Origin: Mactromeris polynyma
Taxonomy: Eukaryota > Mollusca > Bivalvia > Venerida > Mactridae
Direction of reading: 5' to 3'
Assembly: GCA_032209605.1 (NCBI GenBank)
Contig: JASFXZ010000032.1
Span: forward strand, 7,937,722-8,001,721
Length of the DNA stretch: 64,000 nucleotides
Below the pieces are notes generated by a model. It was not told the origin of the DNA. It ran no database searches and worked only from the letters and a program-made list of their open reading frames with translations. The position numbers and the translations under genes were made by a program. Shown piece after piece: positions 32,320-47,300 of the stretch; the first letter of the stretch is position 1; each line of letters opens with the position of its first letter.

Positions 32320-35300
32320 CTACTCCGATTTTACATGACCTTCAACGTCCTTTTGTTCCGATGATTCAGCGTTTTCATCCACGGTAGGCAATCTTGCGTT
32401 TCCGTTGGCATCACCTTCCTTGAATTCCTGATAAGCCACAAACAGGGGTGCATACTCTGGCTTTTCATATGCAAATGTCTTGAACTCACCTGTATGAAAG
32501 TTATGAAATTTGTTATTGTATATCAATATAACACTCAATGATAAATTAAAAAGCAAACAAGCAACCTGACAAGGTAAAAGAATGAAGCAATTATGTATGT
32601 TCCTATTCACTAATGCTAAAGATTTGCTGCATTGTAATGAAAGAATTATGTATGTATATGTATCTTTCCTAGGCTTCCAGTGCGGATAAAATATCTAGCT
32701 CAAAGGTTACTTTGGCAGAGTCTCGTTCCTGCCTATACAGTTAACTGATAGCCACATATTTCCATTTGCACACACAGAGGGAGGGGGGGGGTCGAATCCA
32801 CAACATTCGAGGGGCAGCTCTGGTAAGCTAAAACCCTCAATGACGGAGCATTGAGGGTCAACTGTTAAAGAGTTTGATTAATCTGGCTGATAAACAAAAA
32901 TGTTCAACTAAATTTTGATGTTTGCTGCGTAACTTCAAAGTCAACACACGGTACAAGGTCAGTGTATACAGCTTACTGGACGAAGGCTTCACAGAAACAC
33001 ACACAACTTTCATATTCAACTATAATTCAACCAATCAGGGGTGAGAAGGCTAAATGGCAAGAAGAGAAATAAAGAGGATACACCCAACGCCTTTAAACAA
33101 AATCATCATTTATTTACGGAAGTGACCAAAAAATCTGTCAAAAAAGAGAAGATTTTCATCATCAAAATTCAGACATACCGTAAGTGATTTTTCCATCCTT
33201 GTCTGAGTCAATCTGCTGGAATAGTTCCTCGACATCAATTTGTTTCATGCGAAATGCATTGTGTAAAATATGGTACAAGTCTTCCTGGCTAATATAACCT
33301 TGTTTACTGGAATCAAATATCTGAAAAGTATGCAATATCATTGTACATAATACATAAATAAAAGCAGATCAATAAACTCCAATAACTCTTTAATACACAG
33401 ATTTTAAAGGTATCCTACAATACAAAATTAAACAGTATTCAGATATATGCAAATGACCAAATAAAACTTGACATTTTGTAATAACTATATATGCTTAATA
33501 TTATAAATTGTATACACAGCAAAGTTGTGTATATCCCGATTGGAATTTAGCCAGCGGTAATTTAGCTACCAACCAGCTCTAGGCTAAGTATAGTAACATT
33601 ATGTCACATAGAACATTCATATGGTAAGATGGAGATGTTGGTTATATGAGTGCAAAAGGAAGGAAATCAAATCATTTTAAATATAATATAATGTTAACTG
33701 GATATAATGTTTCTATTATAACAGCAGTATAATATACATATCACCCAATTATAATAATCACCTGAAAAAAGTAAAACAAGTTCACAATCTTAAAATTACA
33801 CAGATACATAAAACAGATCAACATTTGTTTGCAATATTACCTCAAAGGCAAGGGAAATAGTGCTATCTGTGTTCACGGGGTCTGATATCAAGGACAGGCC
33901 TATGATATATTCACGGAAATCTATTGTACCTGATCCATCCTGAAAATTCAACAGTTCAAAATCTCAATACATCATACGCGCACAATCACTATTGATACCT
34001 TGCGATAAATCTTTTCCGAAGTGGAGGGCATTCTTTGTAATGGGATTTAACGAAGTGGAGTGCATTCTTTGTAATGGGATTTAAGTCACTTCTAAAGACA
34101 GCCGAAGTGACATAGTGACATTCCCAGCTGTAAGGGTGGACAAAGACACCAGGCAGACACCTGGGTAGAATCACCGACCTTCTGTAAGCCAGCTGGATAG
34201 ATTCCTCACAAACGAATTTTATATGCTAGATGGGATTCGAACCCCGCAGCAGTGAGAGGCAAATGACTTGAAGTCAGCGACCATAACCACTAGACCACAG
34301 TGGCCATAATAACAGATATCTACATTCATGGATACTAATATGTATGTTATCAAGAATACTAGGAGGTTGTATAGAAATGACAATTGAACCAATACCTTCA
34401 ACAAAGAAACCAACAACAAGTTATCTATGGATGAGTCAATCTTCAGGTTATGTGCAAATGGAAAGGGTTTATAAGGGATTTCATATGCGGAGAGCTGGAT
34501 GCTAAACTATGGTAACTCAGTTAATGTTTCAAAGTAGTTGCCATAGTTTTACACCAAATCCTCGATACAAGGGGAGGGAATACAGTAGAATACTGCCAAT
34601 AAATGTTCTTGAGCTTATCTTTAAGTTTTATATTTTATCATTTACAAGAACACTTATTTCCAGTAGCAGGGACACAAAAGGCAGTGACTGTCATATACAT
34701 ACCCTATCATACATAGCAAATACTTGTTCTAAATATTGCGATTCGGGTATTTGTAGATATTTGGAGAATTCTGCTACGGTCACATGACCTCTACCATCTA
34801 GATCTATAGAACTAAACTTCTCTAATAGGTTTTGCATCTGATCCAAACTGATCCTGAAATACAAGAATAAAAAAAACCCTGACAATTACACCGAAAAAAA
34901 GTGTACATTAACACGTAAAAATATTCTGCTTTTCAAATGGAAAAAACAAATTATGAAATCAGTATAACATTGTCATGTTCAGTTAATTCTATAAAGTAAA
35001 ATTAAGTGACCAAAGACACTTCCAAGACCACACTTAATTCGCAACGTCACATCTGATTGGGAAATACTCAATGTCAAAACCACCGTCACTAATACATGTT
35101 TGTTGTTGAAGTGTCAACATTTTTTGAAACCATAATTGGTTTTAATTTTTTGATGAATAACTACAATAACTTTTCAATGAACTGTATGTAAGAAGATCAG
35201 ATAGAGACGACATACCCTAACTTCTTATGTAGTTTCTGGAATTCTACTAAACCTGACTCCATAGGAAGGTTTAGTTTTCTAGCTTTCATCATAAGTCTAC

Positions 35301-38300
35301 AGTCATCAAATGTATGATCTGTGATAGGGACACCTAATGCACTAAAATAACAAAGTACATACATATATGACATGCTACCAAGAATTACATAAATATATTA
35401 CATAAAACACTATAACATAGCATTATGGTGTAGAAGGGTGAAGTGTTAAATTATTAAAGTGTCACCACTACTTAAAGGGCCAGCCATTTCTGACTTATGA
35501 GACACCTACCTTCTGAGCACATTTACTTCCTGTTTCCTATTTTTTAATGCCAGGTACCAGGTAGGTAGGTACACGGTAACCATTATTTAACTGGCTGATG
35601 GCTCAGGATCAGGCCATCAGAACATACCCCTAACAGGATTTGAATCTTCGACTGCTTCGAATCTTTTAACCACTCAGCCAAGGGAGACAGCTGATACATA
35701 TAGTGATAAAGCTTACTTACTCAGCCATCACTTTGCGTACATTAGTAGCGAACACTTTCGGATCATTCTTTTCCTCCTCATTCGGAACATACACGGGTAA
35801 AAACTGAAATCATACATCATACAATATCAGACTCTACACAGGGCTCTGAATCAGCCATTACATATATCTTGTACCAGGAAGTAGACAATAAATTGAAGAC
35901 ACTGATGAATAGTAAAAAATGAATGCATTTATTAGACAAGTTTTCAGAAAAAAAAAAAAAAAATCAGTTTGGTAAGTTTTTATCATATGTTTAAAATCAT
36001 TTGTTTAACAAAATATCAATACTTAATAAACACAAACGTAATATTTTATTTCTTCATTTTTTATATTCGTATACACACATAGTTTCAGTAAAAATCAACA
36101 AGAGACAAGAAAGTTGTTATGCTTACCTCTATTTCAAAGTTTGTATTTATCTGACACAATGTTAGCCAAAATAATGTCAACCTAAAACAGATACAAAAAG
36201 AAGATGTAACACTGATGTGAATCTAAAATAAATAAAAAAGAGCATGTTTTGCTTTTCAACGACCTCATTCATCACAGGAGATTGTCACAAGGTCTCTCCC
36301 TTTGTTCCCTATAAGAGTTCTCTCCCTTTATCCTATATAGAGTTCTCTCCCTTTATCCCTTCTAGAGTACCCTACATTTACCCCTTCAATAGTGCATGTA
36401 CGTGTTCAGGTGTTAAAGCAAATAGACAAGATTTCTGATGCTTTTCTGAGGATAATAGATTTCAGCCTCAGCGAGGTCAGGTGAGAAAAGCGTTAGATTT
36501 CTCAAACTACATATAATTATAATATATAAGGAATAAATTGAACCATATAAACGCATAAAATGTTGACAACATCAATCAAAGAATCATAATATACATACGC
36601 TCCGGGTCCTTCCCATGTCCATGTTAGTGTGTCCTAAAATTTCATAAAAAAGAAGTCAGTAAATATGTCTAAAATCAAGCACAGACATTGAAACAGCACC
36701 AATCACATAAGGCCCCTTGGGATACCGAGGTATAATGTGACATAACTTTTTGTTCATTTTTTGGTTTTGCTCAAGCCTTACAATTGCTTACTTGAAAATC
36801 TTATAATTAAAGATCTCTGCATATTTTCATATTCATACTAGGACATACATGTAAGGTTTGAGTATATTCAAAGTTTATTGCGCAAAAAAGCCTCCGGCGC
36901 ATACACATATTACAGATTATATATACATGTATAAACATTTAGATATGTGATAATATTAAAGGGGGCATGGATAAATGCCAGAGGCCATAATGTTGAGCTC
37001 AGGTTAGAGCATACTTACAAGTTTATTAGGATATCTGAGGCAGACTGGTTGTACAGGAACACCGGGGTGAAATGCACCTGAAAGTACAGGTAATATAGTC
37101 AATACAGTCTAACTGATAAAAGCCAATTGAAATACTTTATATAAATGCTATGTAGACAAGTTACAACCTATTACAAATAACTGAAGTTTTTTTATGTGTA
37201 GTTTGTAGTCTAAAATTTTCTTTAATGCTTTGTTATTAATCATCAAAGAAGGAAAAGCCTTCATCACAGCCTTACTGAGCTAAAAATAGCAACAATGGGA
37301 AATCACATTTCTATGGACACAAATTTGACAAGTTTATCATCAGATATTTTTTTATTAAAGTCAGATCTTTGCCAAAGAATTAACAATTGTAAACAATCGA
37401 ATACCTAACTTAAATGATATGAGACAAGTCCTGTTGGTACAAGTGCCTTCTGGGAAAATAATGATCTGCGGCCACTGACCACCGGTCCGAGCCCGCCGTT
37501 GTATCTCCTTGACAGTATTCTGACGAGAGTCGGGGTCCTCTCTCTGGACCAACACAGGCTGTGTAAATGACAACAGCGCTGTAAATAGTGGACAAATACA
37601 GAATTATAGCAACATACATGAGGTATCAACATAAGAATATTTATACGTTAAAATAATAATAAACTTATAATATTCATGATATCAGAATTTATTTAAAATA
37701 AATGATAACATTTGAAAAATATTAAAATATGTAAATTCTTGATTTTATAAGCTCTTTAAACTTATCATATAACTGTAGCTTTATTGGAAGTTTAATCACA
37801 AAGTTGGCAGTCATATTTCCGGATGTAAGATATATATTTACAATATTGTGTCCAGATATTTAAAGAAAATACTAATGTATTGATATTCGTTTTTAACATA
37901 TTCTGTAAATTAAATTTCTCAACATAATTTTTTTTGAGTTAATGTAAAATGAAAATGCCATGCATCTCTCTTAAAAACGAAACAAACACTACAATATGAC
38001 AATGATGCAACAAAAACAATAAAATATCGCCATGCCAACCAACCAAACTAACAACAACAACAAACAAAAATAAATGGGTTTTTAATGTACGGAAATCAAT
38101 ACAAGGACATTACATAGAGTTAATTCATTTTCAAGGGTTTTCTACATAGCATGCATCATACCATAAAGCATTATTTCCTTAGACATGTATGAGGGTTATT
38201 GTATGTGTTTGACCTTGATCGGAACAATGTCGAAAAATTCCCCAGTTTGCTTGAAATTTCCCCTACCAAGGGATGTGACCTACTTCCCCGAATGTACAGC

Positions 38301-41300
38301 GACGCCCTCGGATTGTGATTAACTTTAATAAAAAACTGTTATGGAATGCCGTTAATGACATCACTTATAAGGCATTATTTACAATTGCTATTTATTTGTA
38401 AGATTTAAAATTAGCTGCGTTAGTAAGTTGTATCGTAAAAAATGGAACACTAATTTATCAACACTGACCTATCAGCGAACATCTAGAGTCAAGCATTCTT
38501 GTGAAAAATGCATAATTGATGAAAAAAATGGTTAAATTCCACATCACAAAATTCACACACCTTAAAAATCAATGAATTAATGGAGCCAACATGATACTGA
38601 ATCATTCCTATAATCAATATCAATGGATTTGTAGACAAACAAAAAATTTAATTCCTACATAACAACAAATAATATTACTCAACAGCAGGAACCATGGCAA
38701 CAAAATATCGAAGGTTTGGTGTTTAACTACTGTTGCTTAATGTTGGTACAGAATCGGTTAATACAGTTTCGCATCAAGTCCTGGATATATTGTATCAAAT
38801 AATCAAACAAACATACCAGTGACTAATGCTAAGTTCTGTGACTCAAATAAGGTGCTTTACGTATATATTCAAGCAGACTTAACTAAAGTATGTTTTATTT
38901 ACTTGAGAACAGTTATAAATAAACAGTTAGGTGATCAGCCAATGAAAACATTGTTCACAAAATATTGACCAATAAACAATGTGTACTCTATAAGGGTATT
39001 CTCAACTGATTTCAAATCGACAGAACTGCATATTTTACTAGTGTTGCTTAATGTTGGTAAAGAAGCATTTACAATAGCAGGGTTTATTCCCTGGCATTTT
39101 TCAGCTAGGGGTCCTAGGACCCTCATGTTTAACAAATTGGGGTCCTAAGTAAATTTGTAGCGTCCCAGATATGCAGTTTATACTCGACAAACAATTATTT
39201 TAGGGGTCCCAGGGATGCACAGTAAGTGGAAAATGGGAGTCCCTAGAAGAAAAGGGAGTCTGGGACTCAAGATTTCTGTGTCCGAGAAATCGCTGCAATA
39301 GCCTTGCACCAAGCACTGGATTTATTTAAATAAAAAAAAACAAAAAAACATGGAAGTGACAAAATTAATGCTTAAACAAGTTCTGCAACTCAAATATGGT
39401 GCATATTCTACGGACTGCGACTAATTTTACAGCATTTAAGGTTCATAGAGAACATCTGAGACAAAATTCAAGGACTTTTCAAGGACTTTTTACAATTTTC
39501 AAGGACAACTGCTTATCCCTAAAAATTTAAAAAATGGGAAATGGTTATAATTATCATTTAAAATATAAAAGCTATACAAGAGAGACAAAGTAACTTTCTG
39601 TTTCCTTTTTTTCTATACATTTAATAATTTCATTTTTCAAAGCTCAAGTACTTTTCCAGTTTTTTTATGGTTTTAAGTTTTCAAGAACTGGCATCAAATT
39701 TAAATATAGGTATCTGTCCCTGGAAATAAAGGAGTATTTTATTTTTGTCCTAAGTACATGTATATTGCATCTCTCTTTGTATGATATGAGCACAGAATTT
39801 GACAGAAATCACTACCCAAGTGTTAATCAGATATAAACATTCATAATAACTAGCCACAACAGGACAGAAATGTCAGGATGTAAACCATTACAGTAATGAA
39901 TGCCACATGGTACATGCATGAAACATACATGGTACACATGTGATCATTTACATGTAGTACCAGCATGCAGTCAGGCCAGTAGGCAATAAAACATGTACCT
40001 CCACACAGAACTTCATAGTGCCCTAATAACTTGGTAAAGGCATACATGTGCACATGATTGCTTCTGCATATAAATATTATGTTGATGAGAGGTTTCTGCA
40101 TCTTAAGAGGTTAAATTGAAAGCAAATTCTTACTACAAGGAAATATGATACTTGTTGAAGAGAGTTCTTTTTCAAGAGAGGCCTGCTTTAAACAGGTTGC
40201 ATGGTTAATCTTAGCACTACAGTGCAAATTCTATAGAGGGACCATCTCATGATCACCAACCTCTCCAGAGAGGCCCTCTATTGATCAATAACCTCTCCAG
40301 AGAGGCCCTCTCTTGATCAATAACCTCTCCAGAGAGGCCCTCTATTGATCAATAACCTCTCCAGAGAGGCCCTCTATTGATCAATAACCTCTCCAGAGAG
40401 GCCCTCTATTGATCAATAACTTTCCAGAGAGGCCCTCTATTGATCAATAACCTCTCCAGAGAGGCCCTCTATTGATCAATAACCTCTCCAGAGAGGCCCT
40501 CTATTGATCAATAACCTCTCCAGAGAGGCCCTCTCTTGATCAACAACCTCTCCATAGTGGCCCTCACTTGATCAACAAACTCTCCAGAGTGGCACTCTCT
40601 TGATCAACAATCTCTCCAGAGTGACACTGTCTTGATTAACAACCTCTACAGAGTGGCCCTCTCTTGATTAACAACCTCTACAGAGTGGCCCTCTCTTGAT
40701 CATCAACCTCTCCAGAGTGGCACTCTCTTGATCAACAATCTCTCCAGAGTGACACTGTCTTGATTAACAACCTCTCCATAGTGGCCCTCACTTGATCAAC
40801 AACCTCTCCAGAGTGACCCTCACTTGATCAACAACCTCTCCAGAGTGACCCTCTCTTGGTCAACAACCTCTCCAGAGTGGCACTCTCTTGATCAACAATC
40901 TCTCCAGAGTGACACTGTCTTGATTAACAACCTCTACAGAGTGTCCCTCTCTTGATCAGTATCAATATTTCATGTAGTAAGACTACGTTTTCAATTTAAC
41001 CTCTCTAGAGCAAAAACCTTTCAACAACAGCCAAACTTTGCATCTCCTTATGGATGTTGCTCAGCAGATGTTGCAGTGAACGTATGCAAGGAATGTAAGC
41101 AATTTCTCTCTTAAACATTTGTATGAGCATTCATAGACAGCAGAGAATAAATGCTTAAAGTTACCAAGACAAGTGCATCCACGGAATCTTACCTAGAGCC
41201 TTTCGTTAGCAATGCACCTCAAGGAGTAATAGTGAAACTAGTCTTACTCTGTATGCATTTTACTAAAGAAACAGGAAATGTAATAAATTGTAAACACACA

Positions 41301-44300
41301 TTTAATCGCTATATTTATAATTTAATTTTTCACCCAAAATATCAGCAGGTATCACTGTAAGGGTATTGTTATTTGTTATTTCACTACCAAATAATGGAAA
41401 ATAATGAAAAGGTGTTATAAATAGCAAGTCAACATTATAACGAAAAATGCTTGCAAAACTCACAAACAACAAAACTAGTATCAACTGAACCCATTCAAAA
41501 ATCAGCAGAGAACAATAAATAAGGTTACATCCACACAATGTGAATGATAATTGCAATGTGAATGATAATTGTGATGTGAATAATAATTGTGATGTGAATA
41601 ATAATTGCATTATGATAATTGCGATGTGAATGATAATTGCAATCTGAATGATAATTGCGATGTGAATGATAATTGCAATGAGAATGATAATTGCGTTATG
41701 ATAATTGCGATGTGAATGATAATTGCAATGTGAATGATAATTGCGTTATGATAATTGTGATGTGAATGATAATTGTGTTAAGGTAATTGTGATATGAATG
41801 ATAATTGCATTATAATAATTGAGATGTGAATGATAATTGCGATGTGAATTGCGATGTGAATGCTAATTACGTTATGACAATTGCAATATGAATGAAAATC
41901 ACAATGTGAATGATATTTGTAATGTGAAATTATAATTGTGATATGATAATTGCGATGTGAATCTTAATTGTGATGAGCATGATTATTGCGATGTAAATGA
42001 CAATCCTGATGAGAATGATAATCATGATGTGAATGATAATTGTGATATGAATGCTCATTGCGATGTGAATGATAATTGCGATGAGAATGATAATTGTGAT
42101 TGGAATGATAATCGCAAGAACAATGCTAATTGCGATGTGAATGATAAGTTATGGTGAAACCCACAATTAACCAATATGTAATGAAATGAAGAATAAATAC
42201 GACAAGTGTATAAGATCAGCTGATGATTGTGAATAAGTGAATCATCGTAAGTTATATTTTTATCGGACAAAACAAAAACAAAGAACAGAAAGGCGTATCT
42301 TGCTTACGAATTTTTCATGAGTTTTCAACATAACAAAATATGCACTTAGCAAGTTCAAACTTTCATTCACATCAAATTTTTTTTGTGTTCTTCCTAAAAT
42401 GCTATTCACACAGAAAATTAGAGGAAAATCTAATGAGAAATCATGATAATTAACCATTTGAGCCAAAAACTCAACTGAGTAAAAACTCAGCTGATCTGAC
42501 CTAATGAGATTTTAAGTGATTATGGAGCCTGTTCATCTAAATGATGTGACTAAGTTTAAAGAGGGGTCTAAAATTGTCAGAACTATTTATCCCCCCCCCC
42601 CGATACTTCAGAATCCTTTGATGAAAAATGATACAACAGTAAAAAAGCAGCCTGAAATCAGCTGTCTATAGTAAGCTGGACAATAAGGTTCTATATTCTA
42701 TCTAGTTTATATTCGTTTTCATTATATCAATATCTAAACAGTTAATTATTAGAAATATAGACTCTACGTAATTGGTTAATTTCGCAACTAAACAATAACA
42801 CACGTGTTATACTGATCTTTATACACTGTCAAGAATGGTAGTATGAATATGTATGAGACATCAACATCATGCCTAATGATTTCGACGAGAGTGCGTGGCA
42901 TAATACCTGAAATAAGGAGCATTTTGCTATTTTCCGCTCTTGACACCGAACTTGGTATTCCGTATAGATAGAAAAGCAGTAACACGTCAAATGGTGACGA
43001 ATGAGGGGCCACGCAAATAACTGGTGCTTCCTGTGGCGATGCACACTTGCCCCTTATTTTCATATTTTGGAAGCTCATAAAGAATGCCATAACCCTTCCC
43101 ATAAATATCAAAGGTACTTCTAGGCTTCTGTATAAGAAAAAAAAGCAAACTGTAAGCTACAAGCAATATTCAGTATAAGAGCTCATGTTCTTATCATGGT
43201 TGAGTGTGAAACTATGAAACAAAGTACAATATATCGAGAGTTTGGGGCAAAACTATCATAATTACTTCAATACCAAAACTGAATGACAACGATTTTGACT
43301 AAATCACAAGATTCACGAGAGTTTTTGTTACAGACAGAGATGGAAGATTCCGTACACTGTTCATTCCAATGCATTGTATTCACAAATAACTAGCTTCAAC
43401 ATGTATGATCAAAGTTTCTGAATTAACTTGATCAGTTATAGTGCTGTTTAATTAACTGCAAACGCATGAATATATTACCCAGTCCAATTTATTTCATGTA
43501 CCGAGAGTTTCGTGCTTTTCTGTGAGCGTGTTGGAGAAAAGTCCCAATATGTGTTTTGACAGAAAAGTGAATCCAACATCTGTTACACTATAGTTTTATG
43601 CCAAGATGCATTTTCTCACATAAATTGACATGAATCCGTCCTGAATGTCCCATTCACCAGTTTGCGGTCAATAATACAGCACTATACTAAGTCAATACAT
43701 GAACCAAGTCATTATTTCCATGTGGCCTTAGCACAGTTTCACACTCATGCCAAGATATCAAAATGCGCCATCACTCAAGCTTTCTTAACTAACTATGGAT
43801 CGGACATTTGTATGTCCGTGGTTTACATATAACACAGAAATCGAAGTAACTATCACTAATAAACCATTATGTTTGAACATATATACCTTAATACAGACTG
43901 GTGTACAATAAATATACTTTGTTAACGAACATACATAAGAAGATAAAAGACTTCAGAGTTTTACTAGGTGTAAGTGCATCATTTTAGTTAAATATTTTTC
44001 CAACATACAAAAAACTCCAGCTAAAGACATGAAGATATAAAAATTATATAAAAATTACAAAATAAAACATATTCACAAATAAATAAGAATTGCCAAATAA
44101 AGACAATCCCTAGCACAAAAGCTGCAGCAAAGTGGTAAAGCAAAAGAAGCGAGTATGCGAGCAAAATAAATAAACAACATACTTCCTAAATAAGCTTTTC
44201 TATACTGAAAACATAATTATACAAAAACAAAGTGGACACTTTTTAACTACTTTGCTATATTTCCAACTGATTTTTATTCAAGTTATTTTCATACACTTTA

Positions 44301-47300
44301 CTCATTCTAAGCTTTGGACAAACAAAATATTAAGACTAATGGAAATCATTATGTAAATAAAATATTTTTACTATTTCAAAACTACATTCTATGTTCAACA
44401 GAAGACAGTAACAAAAGCAATAACGCCTTAAATGGTGACAAGTAAGGGGCCACTGGTGCTTCCCCTGACGATGCACACTGGCCCCTTATTTTTATTTTTT
44501 CGTGTTAGAATGCCCCACCCACATTTCCTCCATTACGTTGCACCTGTAGTTATGGACTCAACTGAGAAATACATACAAGTATATCATCTTTCCTTACTAA
44601 CCGATCATGCAGCATGCATTTACCATTCCCACAATGCACCAGTCACACACGTCACAAGAACAGGATCAATAATTAATCATTCACCAACAACTATTAAATG
44701 CACATCCAATGGTAATTGAAATTATTATAGCAGTAGAATCCTCAAGTTACTTGTGTGATAGCACAAAGATAAACAATGATGTCTTATAAATCCTTTTTAC
44801 ATGCATCGAAGTAAAAAGTAATAAGAATAATCATTATTAAGCTAGATACGACTGCTGTAGGGGTCAAGGGTCCAAACCCCATACAGGACACTTATGAGTT
44901 TCCAAAATGTTGAATAATAGTTTTTGTTCAAATGACCATAAAGAATTATCATCGAAGCTCATTCCACAAATTTATCTGATAGATTCTACTTTCACAATAC
45001 ATTTCAACTACCAGACGCAGGTTGCTGCCAAGGTTTCCAATAGGTCACAGAATTTTTTTATATCAAAATAAAGGAATGTCATGAAAACTGTTCAAATATC
45101 ATTTTGATATTCTTACGATCAAATATCTAAGTTTTTATATCGTACAACTCCAACGTAACATTCCACTTAAATTACTTGAACCTTTTGAGAACCTTGGCAC
45201 ATCGACACACAAGAAACAACAGCTTCATGAAAAAGCTTCAAAAGATAAGAACTACAGATGACTCATACTTCCAAACAACGGAACTTGACCATTTCCCCAT
45301 TTGGCGACCACGGAGGTCAAGTTCAAATACACAACTTGCAATGCATCAAAATATGAAGAATGTGGCGCCGTGACCAGGATTGATGCAGCAGAGGGTGTGG
45401 CCTGCACACCTTTAACGGACACATGGTAAAAACCACCCATAAAAAATACACACCGACTCAAGAACACAATGACAGGCCGTAGAAAATAGCTAGAAAGAAA
45501 ATGAAAATTTTGCAGTCAGTTACACAGTATACAGAAAGTAGAGCAACACATCAACATCGTCAGATACTGAGACCAATCCATTTCACTGCTCCCTGTTCAT
45601 TGCCTGTGGTTTATTTTTAGATTCAGATTTTTCCATTTTCTGTTGTATCAAATACAGCCATTTCATTGGTTGATTCATGATTTGATGTAAATAAATGGAC
45701 CAATAGCAATGTTCGTTGTTCTGTTTGCATGTCCCATTTTGTTTGGTTGATACTGAGTGAAAAAATGCTGTTAACCTTTCAAAAGAAGGCCAATTATCGG
45801 GTCGCCACTGTTTACAAGAGCAGTGAAACATATTAGTCAATGATCAGTATCCGATAAGGATGCAATGTCAACGACAACTTCAGTGAATTTTAACAAAGAT
45901 ATCAGAAAAGACTGACAAAAACATATCAAATATGCAAACATAATTAAAACAAAAGATGCAAGATAGAACAAACAATGCATGATTGTCAGGTTCGTTCTCC
46001 TGAAGCCAAATACTCAATATGTATTGTATTTTACATAACACTTACACACCAGTAGCCATCTCTGCAATTATATGTATATTGTGTTGAAGTTTTATGCTTT
46101 TTTCAACAATATTTCTGTTATGTACGAGGGTCACCATACCAGTGTTCCTGGATTACCCACCAGTGTTCCTGGGTTACCCACCAGTGTTCCTGGGTTACCC
46201 ACCAGTAGCTATCTGTTCTTCGCAAGCAACTGACAACTTTCTCGCATGGACGACAAATGACTTAGGATATATCAACCTTCAGTCAAAAGCCTATGACCTC
46301 AAGATTGGTAGTTCAATGTTCTACAGACAGAGCTAACCAGACTGGCGACTTGGCATGAACGATGGTCATCAGGTTTGAGAATATAACTCAACTAAAAGTT
46401 AGTCTAAGTGAGTTTCAAGTATCTGTTAGACACAAAACAAGTTTATAACACAGCATTCAGTGTTTAATGATATTTTAACTTTTTGCTATGCTCATAAAAA
46501 CAAACTTCATTGAATTTATAACAATGATAATCATAAATGATTTTTTGTTTCTTAGAAAAATCTACAGCTGTGTCCGGGATTCAAATATGGCCTCAAATTT
46601 ACTGTATCTCAAAATAAAGACTACCGTATACAGAAATGCATGAATAAACCTTAACCATAGAATGCTAAATGTAAAGCCTTAGTATCAGGTATCTAGCAGG
46701 CATCAGAATACAACAAGATCATCATGACATGTTGCAAGTATTTACATATTTCTATATTAAACTACAACTATCATAAACCAACAGTTTAGTGCAAAACTAC
46801 TGTAACTGTATTTCGATAAAGAAACAGTAACAACAGTTTTGCACTAACCCTCACAATTTGTTCTCTTAATTAGGCAAATGGTTTATTTCTAACAATACTA
46901 CGTAAAACATCAGTTTCATGGAAATGAATCTGTCAGACACAGTCATCATATTTATAGAATATAACAAAAATATACACAGAAACTATATATATACAAACAA
47001 TACAATGACGCTACTTCCCTATCTGCATCAAATACATTTGTTAATGACACAATTGTCCATATATTTTTATCCTTATGAATCATATATATGTACACCATAA
47101 CATGACAAGTTCATCATTAACTGTTTGAAGCCAAGCACTTCAAATCTAAAACATACTCAACAAAAATAAAAAGACACCATCTTTGTAATAGAAATAAGAT
47201 TTCTTTTCGCAATTCACAGAGATTAAAAATGTGTTTTGAATAGGCATCAATTAAATTGCTTTCAGTAGAGACACTTAATGTTTCCAATCACACCAGACTA

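Larger units (their letters stand above)
37579..42906. other. Large LPCAT intron downstream of the alternative exons
   Basis: 5.3 kb without other exons. Holds the two large tandem arrays at 40238 and 41530. Also present are repeat-like patches near 38700-39070 (two copies of GTTGCTTAATGTTGGTA), 39080-39300 and 39460-39660 (CAAGGACTTTTCAAGGAC). Confidence 0.6.
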
